A stretch of 16,378 nucleotides of DNA from JALZAA01 sp046724435. GTDB taxonomy: Bacteria > Actinomycetota > Acidimicrobiia > IMCC26256 > JACDBD01. Where the stretch lies: positions 1-16,378 of the forward strand of contig JBKOWN010000059.1 in the NCBI GenBank assembly GCA_046724435.1, given 5' to 3'. The notes below the pieces were generated by a model. The model saw only the letters and a list, made by a program, of their open reading frames with translations, was not told where the DNA came from and did not search any database. Within the stretch, counting starts at the first letter, position 1. Every line of letters begins with the position of its first letter. A program made the translations under genes and the position numbers. Below, piece by piece: positions 1 to 8,984 of the stretch.

Positions 1-914
1 AGTCGACGAAGAAGATCACGCGCGCCATGGAGCTCATCGCCGCCAGCCGCATCGTGCGGGCGCAGGCGCGCGTCGAGGCTGCCGTCCCGTACAGCGACCA
101 GATCACCGAGGTCGTCCACGACCTCGCCGACGCCGGTGGCGCGGTGGAGAGCCCCCTCCTGGTGCCCCGGCCCGAGATCCGGCGCGTCGGCCACATCGTG
201 CTCACCGCCGACCGCGGCCTGTGCGGCGCGTACAACTCGTCGGTGCTGCGGGCCGCGGAGGGCGAGATCGCCGAGCATCGAGAGGTGGGGCGCGATTCAT
301 CGGTGTACGTGGTCGGCCGCAAGGGGGAGAGCTACTTCCGCTTCCGCGGCCTTCCGGTGGAGGCCTCGTTCACGGGCTTCAGCGACCAGCCGTCGTACGA
401 GGACGCCCGCGTCGTCGCGGCCGCCGTGCGCGAGCCCTTCCTCGACGGGCGCATCGACATGGTGCAGGTCATCTACACGCGCTTCATCACGGTGGGCAGC
501 CAGGAGGTCGTCGTCCGCCCGCTGATGCCGCTGGAGCGCGAGATCGTCCGCGACGAGGACGAGCGCGCTCGCGAGGCCGACACCCCGCGCGCGGCGTACG
601 AGTTCGAGCCCGGACCGGAGGAGATCCTGGAACGGCTCCTGCCGCGCTACGTGGAGGCGCGCATCTTCGCCGCGCTGCTCAACGCGGCCGCATCCGAGCA
701 CGCCGCCCGCCAGCGGGCAATGAAGGCCGCGAGCGACAACGCCGACGAGCTCACCGTGAGCCTCACGCGCGTGATGAACCGGGCCCGGCAGGACGCCATC
801 ACGACCGAGATCACGGAGATCGACGGTGGCGCCGAGGCCCTCCGTCACGGCGGACAGCAGGGCGCGGAGGAGCCGTTCGGAGAAGACCTCCGCATCCCCG
901 TGTCCGCAGAGTGA
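1..914 (+). CDS. atpG: F1Fo ATP synthase gamma subunit (5' truncated)
   Basis: This is the central rotor shaft of F1, coupling c-ring rotation to the beta catalytic sites at the inner face of the membrane. The reading frame is open from base 3 and begins STKKITRAMELIAASRI, the conserved N-terminal helix, so only about 10-15 residues including the start lie outside the window. The hallmark DRGLCGAYN is at about 201-227. The C-terminal helix that enters the alpha3beta3 hexamer is clear (SDNADELTVSLTRVMNRARQ, then ITTEITEIDGGAEAL). Most gamma subunits end at about this GGAEAL. Here roughly 23 more residues, polar and Gly/Glu-rich, run to the TGA at 912-914. Gene order gamma-beta-epsilon is standard and beta starts 28 bases downstream. 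Identification is secure; the tail is unusual. Confidence 0.97.
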   Translation, partial: STKKITRAMELIAASRIVRAQARVEAAVPYSDQITEVVHDLADAGGAVESPLLVPRPEIRRVGHIVLTADRGLCGAYNSSVLRAAEGEIAEHREVGRDSSVYVVGRKGESYFRFRGLPVEASFTGFSDQPSYEDARVVAAAVREPFLDGRIDMVQVIYTRFITVGSQEVVVRPLMPLEREIVRDEDERAREADTPRAAYEFEPGPEEILERLLPRYVEARIFAALLNAAASEHAARQRAMKAASDNADELTVSLTRVMNRARQDAITTEITEIDGGAEALRHGGQQGAEEPFGEDLRIPVSAE

Positions 915-927
915 GCACCGAGAAGGC

Positions 928-934
928 AAAGGAG
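928..934 (+). promoter_or_regulatory. Shine-Dalgarno site of atpD
   Basis: AAAGGAG lies 8 bases before the ATG at 943. It fixes the atpD start and excludes the longer in-frame extension that reaches back into atpG. Confidence 0.8.
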
Positions 935-942
935 TACTCCCG

Positions 943-2391
<1,449 letters not shown>

Positions 2392-2397
2392 GCGCGC

Positions 2398-2799
2398 ATG
2401 CCGCTCACCGTCGACATCGTCTCGCCCGAGCGGGTGCTGTACACGGGCGAAGGCGACATGGTCGTGTGCCGGACGTCGGAGGGTGAGATCGCGTTCCTTC
2501 CCGGCCACGTGCCGTTCCTCGGTGCGCTCGGGATTGGCGTCGTGCGGATCGAGCTCCCGCAGGAGGGCGAACAGGAAGCGGCCGTGCACGGCGGCTTCGT
2601 CGAGGTGGCGAACGACCGCGTAATCGTCCTGTCGGATGTCGCCGAGCTCGCCGAGCACATCGACGTCGACCGCGCGCGTCGCGCCAGGGAGCGGGCGGAG
2701 GAGCGGCTGGCCGCCGATCCCGACGACGAGGATGCACAGGCCGCGCTCCTCCGAGCGACGACTCGACTCGAGGTAGCCGGAGCCGCCGAGCGCGCCTAG
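2398..2799 (+). CDS. atpC: F1Fo ATP synthase epsilon subunit
   Basis: This is a central-stalk subunit that binds gamma and the c-ring and can inhibit ATP hydrolysis. It has 133 residues, within the family range. The N-terminal beta-sandwich is recognisable (LTVDIVSPERVLYTGEGDMV, then GEIAFLPGHVPFLGALGIG and HGGFVEVANDRVIVLSD). A C-terminal Arg/Glu/Ala-rich helical hairpin (about residues 85-130) follows, with a short acidic insert DPDDEDAQ. It starts 6 bases after the atpD stop behind a weak purine-rich GAAGAGAG, which suggests translational coupling. It is the last gene of the atp operon. No convincing stem-loop with a T-run follows its TAG. Confidence 0.96.
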   Translation: MPLTVDIVSPERVLYTGEGDMVVCRTSEGEIAFLPGHVPFLGALGIGVVRIELPQEGEQEAAVHGGFVEVANDRVIVLSDVAELAEHIDVDRARRARERAEERLAADPDDEDAQAALLRATTRLEVAGAAERA

Positions 2800-2841
2800 G
2801 TGACCGTTCGCCGGTGACTTCGCCGTCCCGCGGTCGCGGCG

Positions 2842-2847
2842 TACCGT
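2842..2847 (+). promoter_or_regulatory. -10 box TACCGT, leaderless promoter of the secreted protein
   Basis: TACCGT is followed by 6 bases (GTGCCG) and then GTG at 2854. The spacing would place the transcription start at or beside the start codon. No Shine-Dalgarno is present. A possible -35 (TTCGCC, 17 bases upstream) is weak. Confidence 0.55.
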
Positions 2848-2853
2848 GTGCCG

Positions 2854-3768
2854 GTGCGCCGGCTCATCCCCCTTGCCGTCGCGCTCGCACTCGTCGCCGC
2901 GTCGACCGGAACGGCGGACGCGCTCCCGCGCGCCGCAGGACGCACCGACATCAGCGCATACCGAGGCCTGGGCACCTGGGTCGATGTGTTCGACTACGTT
3001 CCCGCGTTCCAGAACGCCGGGGAAAAGCCTGCTGTTACGACCGGCACCTTCGCCGACATGTCCCGCCTCGGCGTCAAGACCGTCTACCTCCAGGCGGCCC
3101 AGGACGACGATCGCTCACCAGGTGACACGATCGACCCGAAGCTGCTCGGTCGTATGCTCCGCGCCGCCCACGACGCCAAGCTCCGCGTCGTCGCGTGGTA
3201 CCTCCCACGTTTCACCGACGTGAACGCAGACTTCCGCCGCGTGCGCGCCCTTTCCAACTTCAAGGCGAATGGACAGCAGTTCGACGGGGTCGCCCTCGAC
3301 ATCGAGTGGAACCGCGGCGTGCCCGACGCCACGGAACGCAACGCGGCGCTCGTCGCCCTCTCCAAGCGGGTGCGCAAGCTCGCCGGTGACCGCCCGGTCG
3401 GCGCCATCGTGCTCGAGCCCGTGTTCCTCGAGGACGTCAGCCCCGACTACTGGCCGGAGTTCCCGTGGCGTCAGCTCTCGTCGTTGTACGACGTCTGGCT
3501 CCCCACGTCGTACTGGACGAACCGCAACTCCGACTCGGGGTACAAGGAAGGGTTCAAGTACACCGACGAGAACATCCGCCGTCTGCGCACCAACCTGGGT
3601 GAGAAGAACGCACCGGTGCACGCGATCGGCGGCATCGCCGACGCCGCGCTGCTCAAGGACTACGCCGGGTTCGTGAAGGCCGTGAAGACGGATCGCGCGA
3701 TCGGTTGGTCGATCTACGACTACAACACCACGGTCACCAGCGCCTGGCCGCAACTGCGGAAGGGCTAG
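2854..3768 (+). CDS. Secreted TIM-barrel (glycoside-hydrolase-like) protein
   Basis: This is a predicted exported protein of 304 residues. The N-terminus (VRRLIPLAVALALVAASTG) has a basic start, a hydrophobic core and a likely signal peptidase cut after ADA at residues 21-23, with no lipobox. The mature part alternates strands and helices like a TIM barrel: LGVKTVYLQA, KLRVVAWYLP, FDGVALDIEW (Asp149, Glu151), PVGAIVLEP, YDVWLPTSYW, APVHAIGGI, and AIGWSIYDYN at the end. The DIEW strand end and the aromatic WLPTSYW stretch resemble sugar-hydrolase active sites, but I cannot assign a GH family or a substrate. An alternative GTG lies at 2848. I prefer 2854 because of the -10 box spacing. The gene follows atpC by 54 bases but probably has its own promoter. 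Confidence 0.7.
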   Translation: MRRLIPLAVALALVAASTGTADALPRAAGRTDISAYRGLGTWVDVFDYVPAFQNAGEKPAVTTGTFADMSRLGVKTVYLQAAQDDDRSPGDTIDPKLLGRMLRAAHDAKLRVVAWYLPRFTDVNADFRRVRALSNFKANGQQFDGVALDIEWNRGVPDATERNAALVALSKRVRKLAGDRPVGAIVLEPVFLEDVSPDYWPEFPWRQLSSLYDVWLPTSYWTNRNSDSGYKEGFKYTDENIRRLRTNLGEKNAPVHAIGGIADAALLKDYAGFVKAVKTDRAIGWSIYDYNTTVTSAWPQLRKG

Positions 3769-3804
3769 TAGGGAGCACTTGCGCTCGCGTGTGCGACCAG
3801 AGAG

Positions 3805-4794
3805 TCAGTCGAACTTGAGCGACGAGTAGCGCATGAGCTTGTGCCAGCGGTGGCGCGAGTCGATCGTACGGATCGTCCCCGACTTCGACCGCATCACCAG
3901 CGACTGCGTCCCGGCACCGTCACCCCAGTAGCGGACGCCCTTGAGCAGCTCGCCGTCGGTGACGCCCGTGGCCGAGAAGAACACGTCGTCGCCCGCGACG
4001 AGATCGTCGGTGGTGAGCACGCGGCTGAGGTCGTAGCCGGCGTCGGTGGCGGCGCGGCGCTCGTCGTCGTCGCGGGGCCAGAGCCGACCGTGGATGGCTC
4101 CGCCCAGCGCTTTCAGGGCGCAGGCGGCGATGACCCCCTCAGGCGTGCCGCCGATGCCGAACAGGATGTTGGCGCCGCTCTCCGGCCACGCCGTCGAGAT
4201 CGCTCCGGCCACGTCGCCGTCGGGGATCAGCCGAATCCTGGCGCCGGCTTCGCGGCACTCCTTGATGATGCTGTCGTGGCGATCCCGTTCGAGGATGACC
4301 GCGGTCACGTCGTCGATGTCCTCGCCGAGCGCCTTCGCCACCGCCTGCAGGTTGTGCGTGACCGACGCCTCGAGGTCGATGACGTGGGCAGCCTCCGGCC
4401 CGACCGCGATCTTCTCCATGTATACGCACGGCCCCGGGTCGAACATCGTGCCCCGCTCCGAGAGTGCGATCACGGCGATCGCGTTGGGGCGTCCGAGGGC
4501 GGTGAGCGTGGTTCCGTCGATGGGATCGACGGCGATGTCGCACGGCGGGCCGCCGGCACCGATCTGCTCGCCGTTGTAGAGCATCGGCGCCTCGTCCTTC
4601 TCGCCCTCGCCGATGACGACGACGCCGTCCATCGAGACGTTGTTGACCACGAGCCGCATGGCGTCGACGGCCGCCTGGTCGGCGGACTCCTTGTCACCCC
4701 GGCCCATCCACCGTCCGGCGGCGAGGGCGGCCGCCTCGGTGACCCGCGCCAGCTCCATGGCGAGGTTCCGGTCGGGGGCTTGGCGTTGCTCCAT
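3805..4794 (-). CDS. glpX: Fructose-1,6-bisphosphatase, class II
   Basis: The enzyme hydrolyses fructose 1,6-bisphosphate to fructose 6-phosphate, the committed step of gluconeogenesis. In most actinobacteria GlpX is the main FBPase. The protein has 329 residues. Metal and substrate motifs are clear: GEGEKDEAPMLYNGE (about residues 62-76), AVDPIDGTTL (about 88-97), ILFGIGGTPEGVI and DDVFFSATGVTDG. The start is ATG 4794, giving MEQRQAPDRNLAMELARVTE, preceded by GAGGAG 9 bases upstream. The longer open frame to 4986 is rejected because it adds a non-conserved Arg/Ser-rich stretch and runs into the divergent mutase gene. It is convergent with the secreted protein, with 36 bases between the stops. 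Confidence 0.95.
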   Translation of the reverse strand: MEQRQAPDRNLAMELARVTEAAALAAGRWMGRGDKESADQAAVDAMRLVVNNVSMDGVVVIGEGEKDEAPMLYNGEQIGAGGPPCDIAVDPIDGTTLTALGRPNAIAVIALSERGTMFDPGPCVYMEKIAVGPEAAHVIDLEASVTHNLQAVAKALGEDIDDVTAVILERDRHDSIIKECREAGARIRLIPDGDVAGAISTAWPESGANILFGIGGTPEGVIAACALKALGGAIHGRLWPRDDDERRAATDAGYDLSRVLTTDDLVAGDDVFFSATGVTDGELLKGVRYWGDGAGTQSLVMRSKSGTIRTIDSRHRWHKLMRYSSLKFD

Positions 4795-4832
4795 CGCAGG
4801 TATCTCCTCGGGGCGGACGGGCTCGCGTCGGG

Positions 4833-4838
4833 ACTGTA
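4833..4838 (-). promoter_or_regulatory. Candidate -10 box TACAGT of glpX
   Basis: Read on the minus strand, TACAGT lies about 38 bases before the glpX ATG. It would give a leader of about 30 bases carrying the GAGGAG Shine-Dalgarno. No good -35 is visible. Confidence 0.35.
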
Positions 4839-4899
4839 CCCGGGACCCGTCCGGCTTGATCTCGTCGACCGGGCGCGGCCTCCGTCCAGCGCCCGGCGG

Positions 4900-4905
4900 T
4901 ACCGT
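4900..4905 (+). promoter_or_regulatory. -10 box TACCGT, leaderless promoter of the mutase gene
   Basis: TACCGT is followed by 7 bases and GTG at 4913, with no Shine-Dalgarno. It sits inside the 8-base palindrome CGGTACCG (4897-4904). It is the same hexamer as at 2842. Confidence 0.6.
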
Positions 4906-4912
4906 TGAGGCG

Positions 4913-6544
4913 GTGACGACAGCACGCGACCGCTGGGAAGCAGCCTTCGAACGGGCCCAACGGCGCGACGCCGACTTCGACACCATGTCAGGGCTCCCGG
5001 TGGCGCCCGTGTACGGCCCCGACGACGGCGAGTTCCCCGGCGAGTGGCCCTACACACGCGGGCCGTACGCGTCGATGTACCGGTCGAAGCTCTGGACGAT
5101 GCGGATGTTCGCGGGCTTCGGCACCGCGCCCGACACGAACCGGAGGTTCCGCGAGCTGCTCGCCGCCGGAGGCGATGGGCTCTCGACCGCGTTCGACCTC
5201 CCCACCCTGATGGGCCGCGACTCCGATGACCCGCTCGCCATCGGCGAGGTCGGCAAGTGCGGCGTCGCCATCGACACGCTCGCCGACATGGACGACCTCT
5301 ACCGCGACATCGACCTCGCGAACGTCACGACGTCGATGACGATCAACTCGCCCGCCGCGATCCTGCTGGCGATGTACATCGCCATTGCCGAGCGCGGCGG
5401 CGCATCCCGGCGAGAGCTCGGCGGCACCCTCCAGAACGACATCCTCAAGGAGTACCAGGCCCAGAAGGAGTTCATCTTCCCGCCCCGCCCCTCGATGCGC
5501 ATCGTCGCCGACACGATGCGGTTCTGCACCGCCGAGATGCCGCGCTGGCACCCGATCTCGGTATCGGGGTACCACATCCGGGAGGCCGGGAGCACCGCCG
5601 CCCAGGAGCTCGCGTTCACGCTCGCGAACGGGTTCGCGTACGTCGAGGCGGGGAAGGCCGCCGGCCTCGCGGTCGACGAGTTCGCGCCCCGGTTGTCGTT
5701 CTTCTTCAACGCGCACATCGACTTCTTCGAGGAGATCGCCAAGTACCGGTCGGCGCGCCGTCTCTGGGCCCGATGGATGCGCGACCGGTACGGCGCCCGG
5801 GCCGAGCGCGCGCTCCAGCTCCGCTTCCACACGCAGACCGCCGGGGTGTCGCTGACCGCACAGCAACCCGAGGTCAACGTCGTCCGCACAGCCATCGAGG
5901 CACTCGCCGGCGTGCTCGGCGGGACGCAGAGCCTGCACACGAACTCCATGGACGAGGTGCTCGCCCTCCCGACCGAGAACGCGGCTCGTCTGGCGCTGCG
6001 GACCCAGCAGGTGATCGCCGACGAGACCCGCGTCGCCAATGTGGCCGACCCGCTCGGCGGGTCGTGGTTCGTCGAGGACCTCACCGCCGAGCTGGAGCGC
6101 CAGGCCGAGGCCGTCTTCGCGTATCTCGACGCGCTCGGTGACGGGTCGCTCCTCGAGGGGGTGTTCCGCGCCATCGAGTCCGGCTGGTTCCAGGGCGAGA
6201 TCGCCGAGTCCGCCTACCAGCTCGAGCGCAAGCTCAACGACGGCCGCCACCTCGTCGTGGGAGTGAACGTGGCGACGCAGGGCGGCGACGACCAGCCCGA
6301 CATCCTGCGCATCGGGCCCGAGGTGGAGGAGACCCAGCTCAAGCGCCTCGCCCGAGTGAAAGGCGATCGCGACGGCGCCGCCGTCGACGCCGCGCTCGCG
6401 CGCGTCCGTGCCGACGCCGCCGAGCCCGACGTCAATCTCATGCCCGGGCTGATCGAGGCGGTGGGTACGCACGCCACGGTGGGCGAGATCGTCGGCGCGT
6501 TGGCCGACGTGTTCGGCCGCCACCGCGAAGACCCCGTCATCTGA
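4913..6544 (+). CDS. B12-dependent acyl-CoA mutase large subunit, isobutyryl-CoA mutase-like
   Basis: This is a TIM-barrel large subunit of the methylmalonyl-CoA mutase superfamily, 543 residues, lacking the C-terminal B12-binding (DxHxxG) domain. It must therefore pair with a separate small subunit, not seen here. CoA-channel and active-site segments are present: WPYTRGPYASMY, WTMRMFAGFGTA, GTLQNDILKEY, SVSGYHIREAG (His221, the family's catalytic His244) and GGTQSLHTNSMDE. By hand alignment to Propionibacterium MCM, Tyr89 is Phe66 and Arg207 is Gln184. This Phe/Gln pair is the one described for isobutyryl-CoA mutase (IcmA), whereas 2-hydroxyisobutyryl-CoA mutase has Ile/Gln. Likely reaction: isobutyryl-CoA to n-butyryl-CoA. 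Automatic annotation would probably say methylmalonyl-CoA mutase. GTG 4913 is chosen because RDADFDTMSGLPVAPVYGP matches the remembered IcmA N-terminus and a -10 box lies 7 bases upstream. Confidence 0.88.
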   Translation: MTTARDRWEAAFERAQRRDADFDTMSGLPVAPVYGPDDGEFPGEWPYTRGPYASMYRSKLWTMRMFAGFGTAPDTNRRFRELLAAGGDGLSTAFDLPTLMGRDSDDPLAIGEVGKCGVAIDTLADMDDLYRDIDLANVTTSMTINSPAAILLAMYIAIAERGGASRRELGGTLQNDILKEYQAQKEFIFPPRPSMRIVADTMRFCTAEMPRWHPISVSGYHIREAGSTAAQELAFTLANGFAYVEAGKAAGLAVDEFAPRLSFFFNAHIDFFEEIAKYRSARRLWARWMRDRYGARAERALQLRFHTQTAGVSLTAQQPEVNVVRTAIEALAGVLGGTQSLHTNSMDEVLALPTENAARLALRTQQVIADETRVANVADPLGGSWFVEDLTAELERQAEAVFAYLDALGDGSLLEGVFRAIESGWFQGEIAESAYQLERKLNDGRHLVVGVNVATQGGDDQPDILRIGPEVEETQLKRLARVKGDRDGAAVDAALARVRADAAEPDVNLMPGLIEAVGTHATVGEIVGALADVFGRHREDPVI

Positions 6545-6546
6545 GG

Positions 6547-7164
6547 ATGGACGCCCGCCTCCTCGAGGTGGCGCGCGCCGCCAAGGGGTTCATGCCCGAC
6601 GACGAGGGGATCGCGCTCAACGCCGCCGGTCGCGACGCCGCGTCGGTCGGTCCGCTGCTCGAAGTCGGCAGCTACTGCGGAAAGTCGGCCGTGTACCTGG
6701 GCGCGGCGGCGCACGGGGCCGGCACCTTGGTGTTCAGCGTCGACCACCACCGGGGCTCGGACGAGAACCAGGCGGGGTGGGAGCATCACGACCCCGAGGT
6801 CGTCGACCCCGCCACCGGCCGCATGGACACGCTGCCGTTCTTCCGGCGCACGATCGAGCGGGCCGGGCTCGAGGACGTCGTGGTCGCCGTCGTCGGCGAC
6901 TCGCCGGCGATCGCCGTGCACTGGCGCACGCCGCTCGGGCTGGTGTTCGTCGACGGCGGGCACGCTCTCGACGTTGTGCTCGCCGACTACGAGGCCTGGT
7001 CGCCGCACGTCGCCTCCGGCGGCGTGCTCGTCTTCCACGACGTGTTCGAGGACCCGCGCGACGGCGGCCAGGCGCCGTTCGAGGTGTGGAAGCGTGCCGT
7101 CGCCTCGGGCGTGTTCACTCCGGTCTCGACGACCGGCAGCCTCCGCGTGCTGCAGCGAGACTGA
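6547..7164 (+). CDS. Class I SAM-dependent methyltransferase (Methyltransf_24 type)
   Basis: This is a small methyltransferase of 205 residues. SAM motif I is LLEVGSYCGKSAVYLG (Glu39 to about 52). An acidic residue at the end of strand 2 (VDHH, Asp66) would bind the ribose. LVFVDGGHALDVVLADYEAW and GGVLVFHDVFEDP (His164-Asp165) give the acidic/His pattern seen in metal-assisted O-methyltransferases of this type. The substrate is unknown. It begins 2 bases after the mutase stop without a usable Shine-Dalgarno, so it is probably translated by coupling. It ends 6 bases from the stop of the convergent toroid gene. Its neighbours suggest it may belong functionally with the minus-strand glycosyltransferase/methyltransferase/toroid operon rather than with the mutase. 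Confidence 0.82.
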   Translation: MDARLLEVARAAKGFMPDDEGIALNAAGRDAASVGPLLEVGSYCGKSAVYLGAAAHGAGTLVFSVDHHRGSDENQAGWEHHDPEVVDPATGRMDTLPFFRRTIERAGLEDVVVAVVGDSPAIAVHWRTPLGLVFVDGGHALDVVLADYEAWSPHVASGGVLVFHDVFEDPRDGGQAPFEVWKRAVASGVFTPVSTTGSLRVLQRD

Positions 7165-7170
7165 CGACCG

Positions 7171-8274
7171 CTAGTCCCGCTTGTCGCGGGCCATCTCGGC
7201 TTCGATCTCGGCCCCCGCCGCCAGCAGCTCGACCGGGGTGAGGCCGAGGGGCAGGCCCTCGCCGCGGAACAGGCCCGCCGTCGGCGAGCGCCCGGCCAGC
7301 GCGTGCGCGGCGAGGACGACGGCGGCCGAGTTCCAGGTGGGCTGCTCGACCGGGAACAGCTGGCCGTCGCGGTCGAACGCGCCGCCCTCGAAGTTGGCGC
7401 CGGTCCAGTAGCCGCCGCCGTCGCCTCGGAGGAACTGCACCCAGGCGAGCAGCTCGCGCGCCTCGTTGTGCGCGCCGATGGCGTCGAGCGCCATGACGAG
7501 CTCGCACGTCTCGGCGGCCGTGACCCACGGCCGGTCGGAGACGCAGCGCGCGCCCCGACCCTCGACCACGAACGTGTCCCATCCCGCTGCGACCCGCGCG
7601 TGGGCGGCGTGTCCGCGCAGCACCCCTCCGAGGATGGGGTAGTACCAGTCCATCGCCCAGCGCGCCTTGTCGAGGAAGACGTCGGGCCGGTGGGCGACGG
7701 CGATCGCGAGCGAACCGAGCGACAGCTCCCAGTCGGGGCGCTCGTGGCCGAGGTGCTCCGCGATCGCGATCGCGCATCGCAGGCTCGCATGGAGACTCGA
7801 CGAGCCCGTGAGCAGCGCCCCGTCGTGGGCGTCGTCGCCCCGCCACGCGATCTCGCCCGTCTCGGTCTGGTAGTCGAGCGTGTAGTCGATGGCCCGCTCG
7901 ACCACGGGCCAGAAGTCCTCGAGAAAGCGCCGGTCGCACGTCGAGAGGTAGTGGTGCCAGGCACCGTTCGCGACGTAGCAGGTGACGTTGGTGTCGAGGG
8001 TCGGGTCCTTCACCGCGTCGCCGATGTAGTACGCGTGCCACGCACCGTCCGGGCGCTGCCGGGTGCGGAGCCACTCGTACGCGCGCTCGGCCTCGGCGTG
8101 CCGGCCGCCGACGTCGAGGGCCATCGCGGCCTCGACGAGGTTCCAGGGATCGGTGTGGTCGCCGGGAGTCCACGGGATATTGCCGTCGGCCAGCTGGACC
8201 CCGGCGATGGCGTCGACCGTGGCCGCGAGCTCGTCGGCGGTCACGATTCCATCGAGGTTGCAGAGCACGTTCAT
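7171..8274 (-). CDS. Alpha/alpha-toroid protein (annotated prenyltransferase-like)
   Basis: This is a 367-residue helical-repeat protein with three QW-like motifs. They are GVQLADGNIPW (residues 25-35), RQRPDGAWHAYY (72-83, an exact QxxDGxW) and QFLRGDGGGYW (280-290). Such motifs mark alpha/alpha toroids: squalene-hopene cyclases, prenyltransferase beta subunits and (alpha/alpha)6 glycosidases. Other probably conserved segments are GDHTDPWNLVEAAMALDVGG, DTNVTCYVANGAWHHY, MDWYYPILGG and DRPWVTAAETCELVMALDA. The class II cyclase DxDD acid motif and the protein-prenyltransferase zinc ligands are not apparent, so cyclase or prenyltransferase activity is unproven. From memory, close relatives recur in actinobacteria beside a glycosyltransferase and methyltransferase. 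The ATG at 8274 overlaps the upstream methyltransferase stop as ATGA. It is predicted soluble and the substrate is unknown. Confidence 0.75.
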   Translation of the reverse strand: MNVLCNLDGIVTADELAATVDAIAGVQLADGNIPWTPGDHTDPWNLVEAAMALDVGGRHAEAERAYEWLRTRQRPDGAWHAYYIGDAVKDPTLDTNVTCYVANGAWHHYLSTCDRRFLEDFWPVVERAIDYTLDYQTETGEIAWRGDDAHDGALLTGSSSLHASLRCAIAIAEHLGHERPDWELSLGSLAIAVAHRPDVFLDKARWAMDWYYPILGGVLRGHAAHARVAAGWDTFVVEGRGARCVSDRPWVTAAETCELVMALDAIGAHNEARELLAWVQFLRGDGGGYWTGANFEGGAFDRDGQLFPVEQPTWNSAAVVLAAHALAGRSPTAGLFRGEGLPLGLTPVELLAAGAEIEAEMARDKRD

Positions 8275-8984
8275 TCCGGCTTCTCCGTATAGACGACAAG
8301 GCTCTTCCCCAACACCGGGCTCAGTGTCCGGTCGAGGAGCCGGGACCAGCGCGGGCGCTTCGTGAGCTCCCACACGAGAAAGTCGTGGTACTTGCGGACG
8401 GGCAGGGCGTCGGCGTTCTCGACACCGACCGCGCACTTGAGCATCCAGTACGGCGAGTGGAGCGCGTGCGCGTGGTGCGAGCCACGCAGCATCAACCCGG
8501 CGCGTTGCAGCTTGGCCTCGAGCTCGGGCTGCCGGTAGATGCGGACGTGCCCGCCGGGCGTGTCGTGGTAACGGTGGTCGAGCGCCCAGCAGATTCGCTC
8601 CGGCCATCGGGTGGGGACCGTGACGGCCAGGCGGCCGCCGGGCCGCAACACCCGGACGAGCTCGCCGATCGCGCGCTCGTCGCCGGGGATGTGCTCGAGC
8701 ACCTCGGCGGCGATGATGCGGTCGAACGACTCGTCGGGGAACGGCAGCGTGAGCGCGTCGCCGTTGACCATGCCCCCGACGGGCCCGTGCGGCAGCTCGC
8801 CGGCGGCGACCATCCCGCCGGTCACCGCCGCTGCGTCCTTGAGCTCGGCGGCGTCCGCGTCGAGGGCGACGACCACCGCGCCCCGCCGCATGGCCTCGAA
8901 TGCGTGGCGACCGCCGCCGCAACCCAGATCGAGCAGACGTTCGCGATCGCGAAGGTCGAGACGCGCGAAGTCGACGGTGAGCAT
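8271..8984 (-). CDS. Class I SAM-dependent methyltransferase (Methyltransf_11 type)
   Basis: This methyltransferase of 237 residues has a classic SAM fold. Motif I is LLDLGCGGGRHAFEA (about residues 18-31), with Asp42 after strand 2 (VALDAD). Next come GDALTLPFPDESFDRIIAAE, the EVLEHIP helix and the LRPGGRLAVTVP strand. The C-terminal part (about 150-237) is His/Tyr/Arg-rich, with YHDTPGGHVRIY and HHAHALHSPYW, and probably forms the acceptor pocket. The acceptor is unknown. The start ATG overlaps the glycosyltransferase stop by one base (TGATG), and its own stop overlaps the toroid start (ATGA). The three genes are therefore translationally coupled and likely act in one pathway. A longer open frame upstream runs into the glycosyltransferase and is rejected. 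Confidence 0.85.
   Translation of the reverse strand: MLTVDFARLDLRDRERLLDLGCGGGRHAFEAMRRGAVVVALDADAAELKDAAAVTGGMVAAGELPHGPVGGMVNGDALTLPFPDESFDRIIAAEVLEHIPGDERAIGELVRVLRPGGRLAVTVPTRWPERICWALDHRYHDTPGGHVRIYRQPELEAKLQRAGLMLRGSHHAHALHSPYWMLKCAVGVENADALPVRKYHDFLVWELTKRPRWSRLLDRTLSPVLGKSLVVYTEKPE

Noticed and set aside
3769..3804. Possible terminator between the secreted protein and glpX
   Set aside because: The only pairing seen is GCAC/GTGC with a poor interior and no T-run.
4613..4912. 100-codon upstream extension of the mutase frame
   Set aside because: It overlaps the divergent glpX gene and its promoter. The conserved N-terminus and a -10 box place the start at GTG 4913.
4988..6523. 511-codon minus-strand open frame across the mutase gene
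   Set aside because: It is fully antisense to a clearly conserved mutase and shows no protein-like motif.
7177..7191. CCCGC-TTGTC-GCGGG hairpin near the convergent stops as a terminator
   Set aside because: It has a five-pair stem inside the toroid coding end with no T-run on either strand. It is not a convincing intrinsic terminator.
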